A DNA stretch of 29,399 bases. It comes from Parvibacillus sp035426385 (GTDB lineage Bacteria > Bacteroidota > Bacteroidia > Chitinophagales > Saprospiraceae). Below, piece after piece: positions 7,315 through 16,639 of the stretch; the stretch's first letter is position 1; each line of letters opens with the position of its first letter. The notes under the pieces were generated by a model. That model was not told the DNA's origin. It made no database searches and saw nothing but the letters and a program-made list of their open reading frames with translations. A program made the translations under genes and the position numbers. The stretch lies in assembly GCA_035426385.1 (NCBI GenBank), contig DAOLZQ010000038.1, positions 1 to 29,399 on the forward strand. Reading direction: 5' to 3'.

Positions 7315-9024
7315 TTAATGCGCTGTCTTGCTGATAGACGCATCGTAATCAATGCCCTGTTTTTTGAGAATATTCTTAACGATAAGAGCAAATACGACGA
7401 GATAAGCAAAGCAGATCACCGGGATCACAAATGATGCATGTATTCCGTATCCGATTGACTCAGGACGCATAGACTGCAGGTAATCAGATAATTTACCCTG
7501 AATAGGCGGTATAATACCTCCACCAAGAATCATCATTATCAGAAAAGCAGATCCTTGAGTAGTATATTTTCCCAAACCTGCAAGAGATAAGGAGAAAATT
7601 GAGGGCCACATAATAGAGCAGAATAACCCACCACTGAGTATGGCATAAATGGCAATATTGCCGGTATTTAAAAGCCCAATCATCATTGCTACTACCGCTA
7701 GTACGCTGAAGATTAAAAGCATCCGTGCCGGCTTGTGATCGCTTATAAAAAAAGCTACAACCTGAATCGCGACACAAATGACATACCAATACAAAGGGCG
7801 CATATCATACATCGCCAGCGAATTGAGGCCAATTATAATTCCAAACGCAACGAATGGAACAATGACCAGCATTAGATTCTTCGTAGAGTGTTTGAGGTCG
7901 AATGCAGTGATCGCTCCTGCCCATCTGCCTATCATCAGACTTCCCCAATACATAGAGATATATGGTGCTACTTGTGAAGACTGATGACCTCCGAAGGCCG
8001 GTTGCTTTAATAGCTCACTAAGGTTACTACCTATGGCCACTTCCACCCCTACATAAGTAAATATGGCAAGCATGCCCAGCACGAGCTGTGGGTATTTCAT
8101 TGCACCCCAACCTTCAGGCTTCTTCTTCGCTGTAAGATTAGAAATTAATAATCCTCCAATCACCACTGCAAGAGCGCCGAACAACCAGTACATGCGTGTA
8201 CGCTCCATATCGTGGAGCTCTGTAGCACTAAGGGTGGCAGGGTCAATCTTGTAGCTGCTGAATATGGGCACAAAACACATCAATAACAAGCCGGTCATAA
8301 TCAAGAGTGAGTAAAGGGCTTTTCCGGCGGGCTCAGTTTTTTCTACACTGATACCATGAGGTACCTTTTTTGAGAAATGAAATAATGCCGCTGCCGCCAG
8401 CATGAGGGCACCTACGCAAGAGTATAATAGCACCACTTTGCCGAGTCCCAGATTTTGTATCTGCTCGTCAGAGATAGCTGCTGTCGTACCAAATAGAGCT
8501 AAAGCAATTACTATAGGACCGAGTGTTGTTCCGAAAGAATTGACTCCACCACCCAGGGTGACTCTCGCTGCCCCCGTGGCCGGATCACCAAGATCGATAG
8601 CAAAAGGCTGAGCCGATGTCTGCTGGAGTGAAAATCCCAGCGCTACTACAAACAGGCCAAATAACATTCCCGTAAAGGTATTTGCATTGACTGCTACGAT
8701 CATACATCCCGCACCAAAGGCAGAAAAGAGAAGACCATATACAATGCTTTTCTTGTAGCCCCATTTTCCCACCAGGTCGTGTCCACCGAATGCTCCATAG
8801 GCAAATAGCCCTAGTGCTCCGATATAGTAAGCTGTATAAAAAGCGAAATCTATGAGCTGACTTTGGAATTGATCCAGGTGGAAATAGTGCTTGCAGAAGG
8901 GGATAAAGACACTATTGCCCGCTGCCAGGAAGCCCCAGAAGAAATAGACAATGATCAGAATAGAAAGGCCTCCGTAATTGGTCGGTTGCAATTCGCGTGG
9001 TGCTGCAGTAGAAGATTGTGACAT
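7315..9024 (-). CDS. FucP-like MFS sugar transporter (probable glucose/galactose importer)
   Basis: An inner-membrane major facilitator of the FHS (fucose-galactose-glucose : H+ symporter) type. The N-terminal YFFWGFLAAGNSVFIPF, the FSLQQTSAQPFAIDLG segment and the second-half text GVEVAIGSNLSEL with MYWGSLMIGRWAG are family hallmarks. It is longer (about 569 residues) than E. coli FucP (about 438), with extra hydrophobic segments in the middle and before the C-terminal part, so more than 12 membrane spans are likely. I favour the ATG at 9024 (MSQSS); an in-frame ATG at 9051 would add nine residues. The downstream sugar kinase and the upstream oxidative pentose-phosphate genes point to glucose as substrate. 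Confidence 0.87.
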   Translation of the reverse strand: MSQSSTAAPRELQPTNYGGLSILIIVYFFWGFLAAGNSVFIPFCKHYFHLDQFQSQLIDFAFYTAYYIGALGLFAYGAFGGHDLVGKWGYKKSIVYGLLFSAFGAGCMIVAVNANTFTGMLFGLFVVALGFSLQQTSAQPFAIDLGDPATGAARVTLGGGVNSFGTTLGPIVIALALFGTTAAISDEQIQNLGLGKVVLLYSCVGALMLAAAALFHFSKKVPHGISVEKTEPAGKALYSLLIMTGLLLMCFVPIFSSYKIDPATLSATELHDMERTRMYWLFGALAVVIGGLLISNLTAKKKPEGWGAMKYPQLVLGMLAIFTYVGVEVAIGSNLSELLKQPAFGGHQSSQVAPYISMYWGSLMIGRWAGAITAFDLKHSTKNLMLVIVPFVAFGIIIGLNSLAMYDMRPLYWYVICVAIQVVAFFISDHKPARMLLIFSVLAVVAMMIGLLNTGNIAIYAILSGGLFCSIMWPSIFSLSLAGLGKYTTQGSAFLIMMILGGGIIPPIQGKLSDYLQSMRPESIGYGIHASFVIPVICFAYLVVFALIVKNILKKQGIDYDASISKTAH

Positions 9025-9052
9025 GCTATGATAATTATTATACGCATGCAAT

Positions 9053-9064
9053 ATAAATATTTAT
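9053..9064. repeat. 12-bp AT palindrome upstream of the sugar transporter
   Basis: ATAAATATTTAT is a perfect palindrome lying 29 nt before the preferred transporter start, in the 87-nt spacer after pgl. It may be an operator or promoter element; AT-only palindromes arise easily by chance. Confidence 0.25.
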
Positions 9065-9111
9065 TTAGCTTATGACCCCCAAATTATTATGAACCGATTT
9101 TCCCATGAATG

Positions 9112-9849
9112 TTAGCCGGCACACGCATCCAGTTGACTTGCAGCATCCAAGTCAATTATGAAAAGCAAATTTCCGTCTTCAGGTTGGATTAATTTGGCCG
9201 GATAACTGTATTTATCAGCGAGATTATTTTGGATGACGTGATAGGCAGCTAGTGACTTATCTTCACCTTTAATCAAAAAGACTACTCCACTGGAATTATT
9301 GACTAGTATGGGCATCATGGTAACTCTGGATCCTTTTGACTCATCTACATAATATCCGGTCACCGTAGATACCATATCTTTGAGTATCGGTTGATGCGGA
9401 AAGAGTGACAGTGTATGACCATCAGATCCCATCCCTAGCAGCACCAAATCAAAATTTTTATTGCCTGTCTCAGAAAAGAATGCCTCTATGGTGTGGCTAT
9501 ATTGTGTAGCCGCTTCAGCGGGTGATAGTCCGGTATCTACACGGAATATTTTATTTTTATCTACTGGTAGATGATCTAATAAGTGAATAATGCCATTGTG
9601 TGCATTATTCTCCTTATCATCAGCTGGAACCATGCGTTCGTCACCCCAAAAAAAATAACACGCCGACCAATCTATTTTATATTCGTGCCATATTTTTATT
9701 ATTTTTTCATAAACTGGTATTGGTGTACTTCCTCCTGATAATACAATAGAGCAAGTGGGTTTTTGCTTTAAATTTTTTTGAATTGAATTAAGAATAACCT
9801 CTGCAGAAATAGAAACAAAATTCTCATTTAAAACCAGTTTTATATCCAT
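9112..9849 (-). CDS. pgl: 6-phosphogluconolactonase
   Basis: Hydrolyses 6-phosphogluconolactone to 6-phosphogluconate, the second step of the oxidative pentose-phosphate pathway, in the cytosol. At 245 residues it has the usual length of the DevB/SOL type. LSGGSTP (37-43) and FWGDERMVP (67-75) are the phosphosugar-binding motifs, and LGMGSDGHTLSLFP is the conserved middle motif with the catalytic histidine. It starts 20 nt after zwf and is clearly in the same operon. A spacer of 60-87 nt follows before the transporter gene. Confidence 0.95.
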   Translation of the reverse strand: MDIKLVLNENFVSISAEVILNSIQKNLKQKPTCSIVLSGGSTPIPVYEKIIKIWHEYKIDWSACYFFWGDERMVPADDKENNAHNGIIHLLDHLPVDKNKIFRVDTGLSPAEAATQYSHTIEAFFSETGNKNFDLVLLGMGSDGHTLSLFPHQPILKDMVSTVTGYYVDESKGSRVTMMPILVNNSSGVVFLIKGEDKSLAAYHVIQNNLADKYSYPAKLIQPEDGNLLFIIDLDAASQLDACAG

Positions 9850-9869
9850 GTTATTTTTTTATTCTAAAT

Positions 9870-11354
9870 TTATTCTGAGTACCATACGTGACCATTATTG
9901 GCCAGCATCAGGTCTGCATCTGTTGGCCCATCGGAGCCCGGTTTGTAATTGGGAAAATCACCTGGCGCTTCGCTCTGCCATACATCTAATACCGGTTCAA
10001 TCCGGCTCCAGGCTAATTCCACCTGATCAGTTCGCATAAATAGTGTCTGATCGCTTTCGATCACGTCATAGATCAAATGCTCGTATGCCTCAGGTGTTGA
10101 AGCCGATAATTCCTCCTGAAAATCAAAGACCATATCTACTTTCTTTAAGATCATTTGTTGCCCCGGAACCTTCGCATTAAATACGAGATTTATATCCATC
10201 TTGGGACTGATGTGAATGACTAAGTAATTAGAATCCCAGGTCTTGGAATTCTCTTTTGGAAATGCGTATAAGGGAGCTGATTTGAATTTAATTACAATCA
10301 TACTATTCTTAGAATCTAATAATTTTCCGGTACGGATATAAAAGGGAACACCCTCCCAGCGCCAATTGTCTACATAGAAATTAAGAGCTGCATACGTCTC
10401 AGTATTCGACTCAGGATCGACATTTTTCTCACTTCTATAAGCCTGAATTTTTTCGGTACTACCATACTGACCGCGAACTGCATAGCGATAGACCAGATCT
10501 TTAAGAATGGGTCGCATCGCCTTCAGTACATCTGATTTTTTATTTCGGATTTCATCGCCATTAAATGAAATGGGTGGCTCCATAGCGACCATACACAGCA
10601 ACTGAAGGATGTGATTTTGGACCATATCGCGCAGTGCACCTGAATGATCATAGTAATTGCCCCGGCTTCCCACGCCCATATCTTCTTTTGCTGAGATCTG
10701 GACCCATTCGATATAGTTTCTATTCCATAGCGGCTCCAGAAATGTGTTGGCAAATCTAAATGCCAGTATGTTTTGCACAGTCTCCTTCCCGAGATAGTGA
10801 TCTATTCTAAATATTTGGCATTCACTCAGTACTTTGCTTATAGCTTCATTGAGTGAAATAGCACTTTGCATATCATGACCAAATGGTTTTTCTATAACAA
10901 CACGAGTGCGATCTCGATTTTTGACAAATTTATATCCACCAAAATGTTGAATAACCGGCTCGAAGAGACCTGGTGCGATAGCCATATAAATGATTACATT
11001 CAATGCCTCACCCCATTCCTTTTTCTTGGCAATAATTACTTCTTCCACATCATCATAAAATGCCTTCTGCAATAGATCAGCATTCTTGAATACGATTTGT
11101 TTTTTAAATTCTTCCCAAATCTTTTTTTCCGGTTTTCTACGAGAGAATTCTTCAAGTCCATTGTAGTATTCTTTCATCAGATCTACCAACTTAATGTCAG
11201 TGCGAGCCACTCCATAAATCTGAAACTTCTCCGGCAATAATTTATCTACATATAAATTATATAATGCTGGCATTAATTTTCTATAAGCAAGGTCTCCGGT
11301 AGCACCAAGTATGATCATCAGTGTAGGATCCTTTGCTGTATTTTCTAAATTCAT
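9870..11354 (-). CDS. zwf: Glucose-6-phosphate 1-dehydrogenase
   Basis: Oxidises glucose-6-phosphate to 6-phosphogluconolactone with reduction of NADP. The 494-residue length is typical. The dinucleotide-binding GATGDLAYRKL is at 17-27, the EKPFGHD motif at 155-161, and the signature with the catalytic residues RIDHYLGKE at 183-191. The C-terminal region contains the usual VQNHILQLL-type and FYIRTGK motifs. It lies between gnd (28 nt upstream) and pgl (20 nt downstream), so all three oxidative pentose-phosphate enzymes are contiguous. Confidence 0.97.
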   Translation of the reverse strand: MNLENTAKDPTLMIILGATGDLAYRKLMPALYNLYVDKLLPEKFQIYGVARTDIKLVDLMKEYYNGLEEFSRRKPEKKIWEEFKKQIVFKNADLLQKAFYDDVEEVIIAKKKEWGEALNVIIYMAIAPGLFEPVIQHFGGYKFVKNRDRTRVVIEKPFGHDMQSAISLNEAISKVLSECQIFRIDHYLGKETVQNILAFRFANTFLEPLWNRNYIEWVQISAKEDMGVGSRGNYYDHSGALRDMVQNHILQLLCMVAMEPPISFNGDEIRNKKSDVLKAMRPILKDLVYRYAVRGQYGSTEKIQAYRSEKNVDPESNTETYAALNFYVDNWRWEGVPFYIRTGKLLDSKNSMIVIKFKSAPLYAFPKENSKTWDSNYLVIHISPKMDINLVFNAKVPGQQMILKKVDMVFDFQEELSASTPEAYEHLIYDVIESDQTLFMRTDQVELAWSRIEPVLDVWQSEAPGDFPNYKPGSDGPTDADLMLANNGHVWYSE

Positions 11355-11382
11355 TATTTTAAATTGTTCGGATTTACTAATG

Positions 11383-12783
11383 CTATTTCACCGGTTGCGC
11401 CCAGTCAGTATGAAATATTCCTGTACGATCATTTCGCTCATAAGTATGTGCGCCAAAATGATCCCGTAAGCCTTGGATAACATTCATGGGCAATGAATCG
11501 CTGGTCATCATGCGGAAATAGGATAAGCAAGATTCAATCGCCGGGATGGTATATCCACTCTGAATGGTCCGAAGTACTATGGAAGAAAGTGAAGGTATGT
11601 TGACGTAGATAGATTTGAATATTTCTTCATCTGCTAAAATATTGACCAAACTCGGATTCTTCTCGTAAGCCTTTTTAAAGACGGGCAACATCCCAGAGCG
11701 AATGATACATCCCGCTCTCCAGTTTTTGACTACTTGCAGCAAAGAGGTGTCGAATTTGTATACCTCGGAGGCCTTGTGAATCTGATGTAAGCCTTGCGCG
11801 TAGCACAACATGAATGCTGCACTCACTGCTTTTTTTAATTCAGTAGTTTTTAGTTTTTTAGCCGGAAGTTCATTTGTTTTACGTGAAGCTAATTGTTTGC
11901 GTAAATCGATCCAGGAAGACAGATCACGAACAGCGACTGCCATATCTATTGATGGTACCGGAACCTGCACTTCCATAGCATCCTGACTTGTCCATTTTCC
12001 GGTGCCCTTAGAACGCGCAACATCCAATACATGATCGATCAGAAAGCCCTCTGCCAGATCATCTTTTCGAAGTATCACTTCGATAGCTGACTCCATCAGA
12101 TATCCATTTAATTCACCCTTAACCCACGACTTAAAAATATTGGCTATTTGTACATTATCCAGTTTATTTATTTTCTTTAATACAGAATAAGTTTCAGCAA
12201 TAATTTGCAACATAGCATACTCGATTCCATTGTGCACCATCTTCACATAGTGCCCGGCGGGACCATTTCCCATATACGCGGCACAAGGCTCACCCTTGTA
12301 ACTAGCTGCAATAGCGTTCAGTACAGACTCGATGGAATGATATGCGCTTTCATCACCTCCCGGCATAATGCTGGGCCCGAAGCGAGCGCCTTCCTCTCCA
12401 CCGGATACACCCATACCCATGAAGTGCAACCCTGTTTCTTTTAGCGTGTGGAAGCGCCTATCTGTATCTTTAAAATAGGAGTTACCGCCATCGATCACTA
12501 CATCTCCCGCACTTAGAAGTGGTATGAGGTCTTTTAAAACACTATCTACTATGGGTCCCGCGGGTACAAGTAAAATTATTTTCGCCGGCTTTTCGAGAAA
12601 ACTTACAAAGGTCTTTAACTCATTAGTGGCGGAGATATTATCCCTTTTATTCTTAAGTAAGAGATCTACTTTTTTCTGATCAATATCAAATCCGGCACCT
12701 GCCAGTTTGTGATCCGAGATATTCAATAGAAGATTGCTGCCCATGGTTCCCAGACCAATTACTCCTACTACAGACTTTTTCAT
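11383..12783 (-). CDS. gnd: 6-phosphogluconate dehydrogenase, decarboxylating
   Basis: Oxidatively decarboxylates 6-phosphogluconate to ribulose-5-phosphate with a second reduced NADP. About 466 residues from the ATG at 12783, where MKKSVVGVIGLGTMG begins the Rossmann fold in the standard way. An in-frame ATG at 12807 would add eight residues and overlap the upstream gene, and is less likely. The motif MGMGVSGGEEGARFGPSIMPGG-type stretch (here split by normal family variation) and KMVHNGIEYAMLQ with the catalytic lysine are present, and HTDW lies at the C-terminus. It follows the PorZ-like gene by 7 nt. Confidence 0.96.
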   Translation of the reverse strand: MKKSVVGVIGLGTMGSNLLLNISDHKLAGAGFDIDQKKVDLLLKNKRDNISATNELKTFVSFLEKPAKIILLVPAGPIVDSVLKDLIPLLSAGDVVIDGGNSYFKDTDRRFHTLKETGLHFMGMGVSGGEEGARFGPSIMPGGDESAYHSIESVLNAIAASYKGEPCAAYMGNGPAGHYVKMVHNGIEYAMLQIIAETYSVLKKINKLDNVQIANIFKSWVKGELNGYLMESAIEVILRKDDLAEGFLIDHVLDVARSKGTGKWTSQDAMEVQVPVPSIDMAVAVRDLSSWIDLRKQLASRKTNELPAKKLKTTELKKAVSAAFMLCYAQGLHQIHKASEVYKFDTSLLQVVKNWRAGCIIRSGMLPVFKKAYEKNPSLVNILADEEIFKSIYVNIPSLSSIVLRTIQSGYTIPAIESCLSYFRMMTSDSLPMNVIQGLRDHFGAHTYERNDRTGIFHTDWAQPVK

Positions 12784-12790
12784 TTTTAGA

Positions 12791-15100
12791 TTATTTAATA
12801 AAGACAATCTTACCTACCACACCGGTTGGGTTTTCTAAATCTCCTGTTGAGGTAGCCAAGACATAATAAACACCTGAGGCCACTTTTCGTTTTTGAAAAT
12901 CACGTCCATCCCATATAGCTTGCCCTCCCAGTGATTGGGTTTCATACACCAGACGGCCGTTCTGATCTGAGATTTTTACGTCAGAAGCATTGGCTACGCC
13001 TTGTATTACTATTGCACCTGTGTAATCCGGTCTGACGGGATTGGGATAAATAATTAACTCTTTATTGTGAAACGCATTTCCAACTGAGGCGTCAGTTCTG
13101 TAGACTTGCGCACCACTGGTGGTGCCAATGTACACATTTCCTTTCTTTACATCAATTTCTAATGTGGTGATTTGATTGGCTGCCAGAGGTGAATTTTCAG
13201 CGGTGATGTGCTGCAATACTTCATCGCCATATTCATTCGTCACGAAGATTCCCTGCTTAGTGCCAAACCACTTTCTACCTGCACCATCCTCTGCAATCGC
13301 AGTTATCTCAGAGCCATTGAGTAGAGGCGTAAGGCCTGATCCATCCTGCACTAAGGGGTACCTAGGCAAGCAAGACTCGAATACCGCACTACCACAATCG
13401 ATAGTGAATACTCCACTGGTCGTACCCACCCAGATACGGCCTGATCTATCTGCAAAAATGGAAGTAGGTGATAAAAAACTTTTCTCATATTCGGAATATA
13501 CCGGCAATACAGCCCAGCGATCATCAGAAGCTGAAGGGATATTTTCACCTGCATCATACACGACCACTGAATTGTTATCAGGCGCGGTAAACCATTTGTA
13601 TTTCTGATTGGGATCAATTGCCAGTTTGATAAGAGCAACTATATTTTGAGGTGCTTCGAAATTATAGATTTGTTTCTGAGGAGTATACACAGCTACAGGC
13701 TTTTTACTATGCATCGCCATCCATAGATATCCTTCAGTATCATATTGCACATCAGCTACTCGTTCAGTATTTTCATCGCCGGTGATTCCGATGAGTGGTG
13801 AATTTTGAGAATTGTATAATTTTTTATTTGTACCATCATTTATTATCAAGCCATTGTGCATACTGGCGATAGCTAATTCATTTTTGTCTGCATTGAAATC
13901 TACAGTAGTTATGTCTTCGATAACTTCCGGATTTGCATAAAAAGGATCTGTATACAAATTAGATACATACCAGCCGGTGAAATCATATTTAAATAAACCT
14001 TCTTTATTTCCAAGGCCTAGAAATATACGGCTAAAACCACCTGAAGCAATATACAATGCTTCTTCTGTATATTTTATATCAAATACCAAATTGGACCAGG
14101 GAGAGTTTTCATTTAAATTGATCACATGGCTGCTTAAATCATTTAAGTTTAAATACCGAAAGGTGTGATAACTGTCAGCCAGCCAAATTTCATTCTCACT
14201 AAAGACCGCATTCAGATTGTCATTTATGAGGGATTGGTCTATTGGTTTATTATTTAAATTGATGTCCAATAGAATCGCTCTTTTAAGACAATCACTTTTA
14301 CAATCACCACTGATAAATAAATAATCAGCATTATTTTTCAAATAGTTAATTGTACTAATATCGGTAAAGTTTGCTTCCTGATGGAGAGTCTGATCAACTT
14401 CGAGTTTCAATAAATTATTTTCCGAAGTAACATAAATTGAGTTTTTCCAATTTGCAAGTGCATTAAAAGACCTCAGATTTTCTTCCAGTACAGTCCAATT
14501 CCCTATAAATGAAATATTGGTTTGATTTTTATTGACAGTCAATAATTTTTGGCCGGTGGTGATGTACAGTTGGTTGCCAGACTGGGTAATATCATTTACG
14601 CCACCCTGCACTGCTACTGTATTGGTAAAAACCTCATCCACCATATCAAATTGCACCAAGCCGAAAGACATACATAGATAAACATACCGTTCTAAGCTCA
14701 CTAATTTCCTGATTGATTTGTCAGGTACCAGCGTGGAATTATTTTTTATATCCTGCAGATTAGTGACTTTTCGGTCACTATCTACGATATCGATACTGCC
14801 ACTTTTATAATAGACAAATAGTTTCTTCGCAACCTCATTATAGGCAATCTTCTCAATCTCAGTTTCAGTCAATCCATCTATTTTCGTCATGTAACTGATG
14901 TTGGTATAATCACTTTTGTCGAGAAACATCAGATTGACACCTGTATTATATACTATATAGTTGTCTGTAGCGGCTACGTCATAGCCCGAGCGGACACATT
15001 GTAATGATTTCCACTGATATAGCTTGAGTTCCTGACCCTTAGAGTCATTAGCCAGTCCCAGACAAAATAATATGATTATAAAGCTTGTAAAATTTTTCAT
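12791..15100 (-). CDS. porZ: PorZ-like T9SS-associated two-propeller protein
   Basis: A 769-residue exported protein with a signal peptide (about 1-22) and long beta-propeller-like sequence. The second half holds two-component-regulator-propeller repeats (for example GRIWVGTTSGVFTID and GRKWFGTKQGIFVT). The last ~85 residues form a T9SS-type C-terminal domain starting IIYPNPVRPDYTG and ending RKVASGVYYVLATS...KIVFIK. Length, order and the C-terminal wording match PorZ, an outer-surface component of the type IX secretion system that in Porphyromonas gingivalis takes part in attaching anionic LPS to cargo. Its location in front of gnd, with 7 nt between them, is notable. It could instead be a generic propeller cargo; I prefer PorZ. 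Confidence 0.75.
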   Translation of the reverse strand: MKNFTSFIIILFCLGLANDSKGQELKLYQWKSLQCVRSGYDVAATDNYIVYNTGVNLMFLDKSDYTNISYMTKIDGLTETEIEKIAYNEVAKKLFVYYKSGSIDIVDSDRKVTNLQDIKNNSTLVPDKSIRKLVSLERYVYLCMSFGLVQFDMVDEVFTNTVAVQGGVNDITQSGNQLYITTGQKLLTVNKNQTNISFIGNWTVLEENLRSFNALANWKNSIYVTSENNLLKLEVDQTLHQEANFTDISTINYLKNNADYLFISGDCKSDCLKRAILLDINLNNKPIDQSLINDNLNAVFSENEIWLADSYHTFRYLNLNDLSSHVINLNENSPWSNLVFDIKYTEEALYIASGGFSRIFLGLGNKEGLFKYDFTGWYVSNLYTDPFYANPEVIEDITTVDFNADKNELAIASMHNGLIINDGTNKKLYNSQNSPLIGITGDENTERVADVQYDTEGYLWMAMHSKKPVAVYTPQKQIYNFEAPQNIVALIKLAIDPNQKYKWFTAPDNNSVVVYDAGENIPSASDDRWAVLPVYSEYEKSFLSPTSIFADRSGRIWVGTTSGVFTIDCGSAVFESCLPRYPLVQDGSGLTPLLNGSEITAIAEDGAGRKWFGTKQGIFVTNEYGDEVLQHITAENSPLAANQITTLEIDVKKGNVYIGTTSGAQVYRTDASVGNAFHNKELIIYPNPVRPDYTGAIVIQGVANASDVKISDQNGRLVYETQSLGGQAIWDGRDFQKRKVASGVYYVLATSTGDLENPTGVVGKIVFIK

Positions 15101-15160
15101 ATGGTATAGTAACGCCTGATATTACAAAATGGATAATCCGGGTTTTTTAGAACGCCGACT

Positions 15161-15189
15161 CAAAAGTAAAATTTTGATCTTTACTCAAG
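15161..15189 (-). promoter_or_regulatory. Putative promoter of the porZ-gnd-zwf-pgl run
   Basis: On the minus strand, TACTTTTG (15168-15161) matches TAnnTTTG, and CTTG (15189-15186) is a 3-of-4 match to the -33 box with a 17-nt spacer. Transcription would start near 15155, giving a leader of about 55 nt. It interleaves with the divergent promoter of the GH125 gene. Confidence 0.45.
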
Positions 15190-15205
15190 ATATTACTTAT
15201 TTTTG
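15173..15205 (+). promoter_or_regulatory. Bacteroidota promoter of the GH125 gene, possibly leaderless
   Basis: TTTG at 15173-15176 and TATTTTTG at 15198-15205 match both boxes exactly, with a 21-nt spacer. The -7 box ends only 3 nt before the ATG at 15209, so transcription would start at or very near the start codon and the mRNA would have almost no leader. Confidence 0.55.
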
Positions 15206-15208
15206 ACA

Positions 15209-16639
15209 ATGACCGATAAGACACGACGCAAAATACTGATCAATGGAGCTGTTTTCTCATCACTGGCAATACTACCCGGCATGACCCTTAAATGGCCTGA
15301 TCGCAAGGTGTTTGAGTCTCACCGGCCTGAGCTGAAGGATAGAAAATTTACCAGTAAGGCTGTGGAAAACACCATACTAAGGGTAAAAAAACAGATAAAA
15401 CACCCCGAAGTGGCCTGGCTATTTGAGAATTGTTTCCCAAATACGCTGGATACGACCGTTGATTTTACTATGATTGGTGGCCAGCCAGATACCTATGTGA
15501 TCACCGGTGATATAGATGCCATGTGGCTGAGAGACAGCACAGCACAGGTGTTCCCCTATCTATCATTGATGAATGAAGATGCTGAATTGCGACAATTGGT
15601 CGCGGGTGTCATCCGTCGCCAAGTAGCCTGCATCAGGCTCGATCCCTACGCAAATGCGTTTTATAAAGACACCAACAGAATCAGTGAATGGAAAGAGACT
15701 GATCTGACTGATATGAAGCCGGGTGTGCACGAGCGCAAGTGGGAGATAGATAGCTTATGTTATCCCATGCGGCTTTCATACCATTATTGGAAAATGACTG
15801 GCGATCAGACTCCATTTGGTGAAGATTGGCTCGAGGCAGTAACACTTATTATCAAAACTTTCAAAGAGCAGCAGCGTAAAGTTGGACCTGGGCCCTATAG
15901 CTTCCAGCGGCGCACTGCCTGGGCTACGGATGGTGTTCCACTGGCCGGATATGGATATCCTGTCCGACCTGTAGGGCTCATTTGTTCCATGTTCAGGCCG
16001 AGTGATGATGCTACCATCTTTCCCTTCCTGATCCCCAGCAATTTCTTTGCGGTGGATGTATTGAGAAAAATGGCTCAAATGCTTACCGATATTCATCGCG
16101 CATATGGATATGCTCGAGAATGTAGTGCATTGGCAGACGAAGTAGGAGCTGCCCTGAAGATATATAGTATTGCAACACTCAATAACTATGGAAAAATCTA
16201 TGGCTTTGAGACCAATGGGTTAGGTAGTTATAACCTGATGGATGATGCCAATGTGCCTAGTCTATTATCACTGCCTTACCTGACTGATATGCCGGTGGAT
16301 GATGTGGTGTATCGTCAAACCCGAAAGTTTATACTTTCGCCGGACAATCCCTTCTTCTTTCAGGGCTCCGCTGGCTATGGCGTAGGCGGACCTCACACAG
16401 GTATGGATATGATCTGGCCATTGGGTATCATCATGCGGGCGCTTACGTCTACCGATACCGCAGAGATTAAAATGTGTGTGGAGCTGCTTAGATCTACTCA
16501 TGGCGGTACCGGATTTATGCATGAATCGTTTTGTAAGGATGATGCCTCCAGATTTACCAGGAAATGGTTTGCCTGGGCCAATACGCTCTTTGGTGAATTA
16601 ATTGTCAATGTCGTGCAGAAATACCCCGGCCTGATCTGA
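15209..16639 (+). CDS. GH125 family exo-alpha-1,6-mannosidase-like protein
   Basis: A 476-residue protein of glycoside hydrolase family 125, whose known members remove alpha-1,6-linked mannose from non-reducing ends without a metal. The family text is clear: GGQPDTYVITGDIDAMWLRD, then RRQVACIRLDPYANAF, FRPSDDATIFPFLIPSN, and GGPHTGMDMIWPLGII. The N-terminus (TRRKILINGAVFSSLAILPG) looks like an export signal, perhaps Tat, because of the twin arginines and short hydrophobic stretch. I chose the ATG at 15209 over a TTG at 15203. It is divergent from porZ and has no mannan-utilisation neighbours (no GH92, SusC or SusD), so its substrate may be scavenged glycan or cell-envelope mannose. No clear terminator was seen after it. 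Confidence 0.9.
   Translation: MTDKTRRKILINGAVFSSLAILPGMTLKWPDRKVFESHRPELKDRKFTSKAVENTILRVKKQIKHPEVAWLFENCFPNTLDTTVDFTMIGGQPDTYVITGDIDAMWLRDSTAQVFPYLSLMNEDAELRQLVAGVIRRQVACIRLDPYANAFYKDTNRISEWKETDLTDMKPGVHERKWEIDSLCYPMRLSYHYWKMTGDQTPFGEDWLEAVTLIIKTFKEQQRKVGPGPYSFQRRTAWATDGVPLAGYGYPVRPVGLICSMFRPSDDATIFPFLIPSNFFAVDVLRKMAQMLTDIHRAYGYARECSALADEVGAALKIYSIATLNNYGKIYGFETNGLGSYNLMDDANVPSLLSLPYLTDMPVDDVVYRQTRKFILSPDNPFFFQGSAGYGVGGPHTGMDMIWPLGIIMRALTSTDTAEIKMCVELLRSTHGGTGFMHESFCKDDASRFTRKWFAWANTLFGELIVNVVQKYPGLI

Noticed and set aside
9991..10008. A GGTTCAATCC stretch like a tRNA T-loop
   Set aside because: It lies within the zwf coding sequence and no acceptor stem, anticodon arm or CCA end can be folded around it.
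13176..13607. A 143-codon frame antisense to the PorZ-like gene
   Set aside because: The opposite strand encodes clear propeller repeats and the antisense product shows no recognisable pattern; it is a shadow frame.
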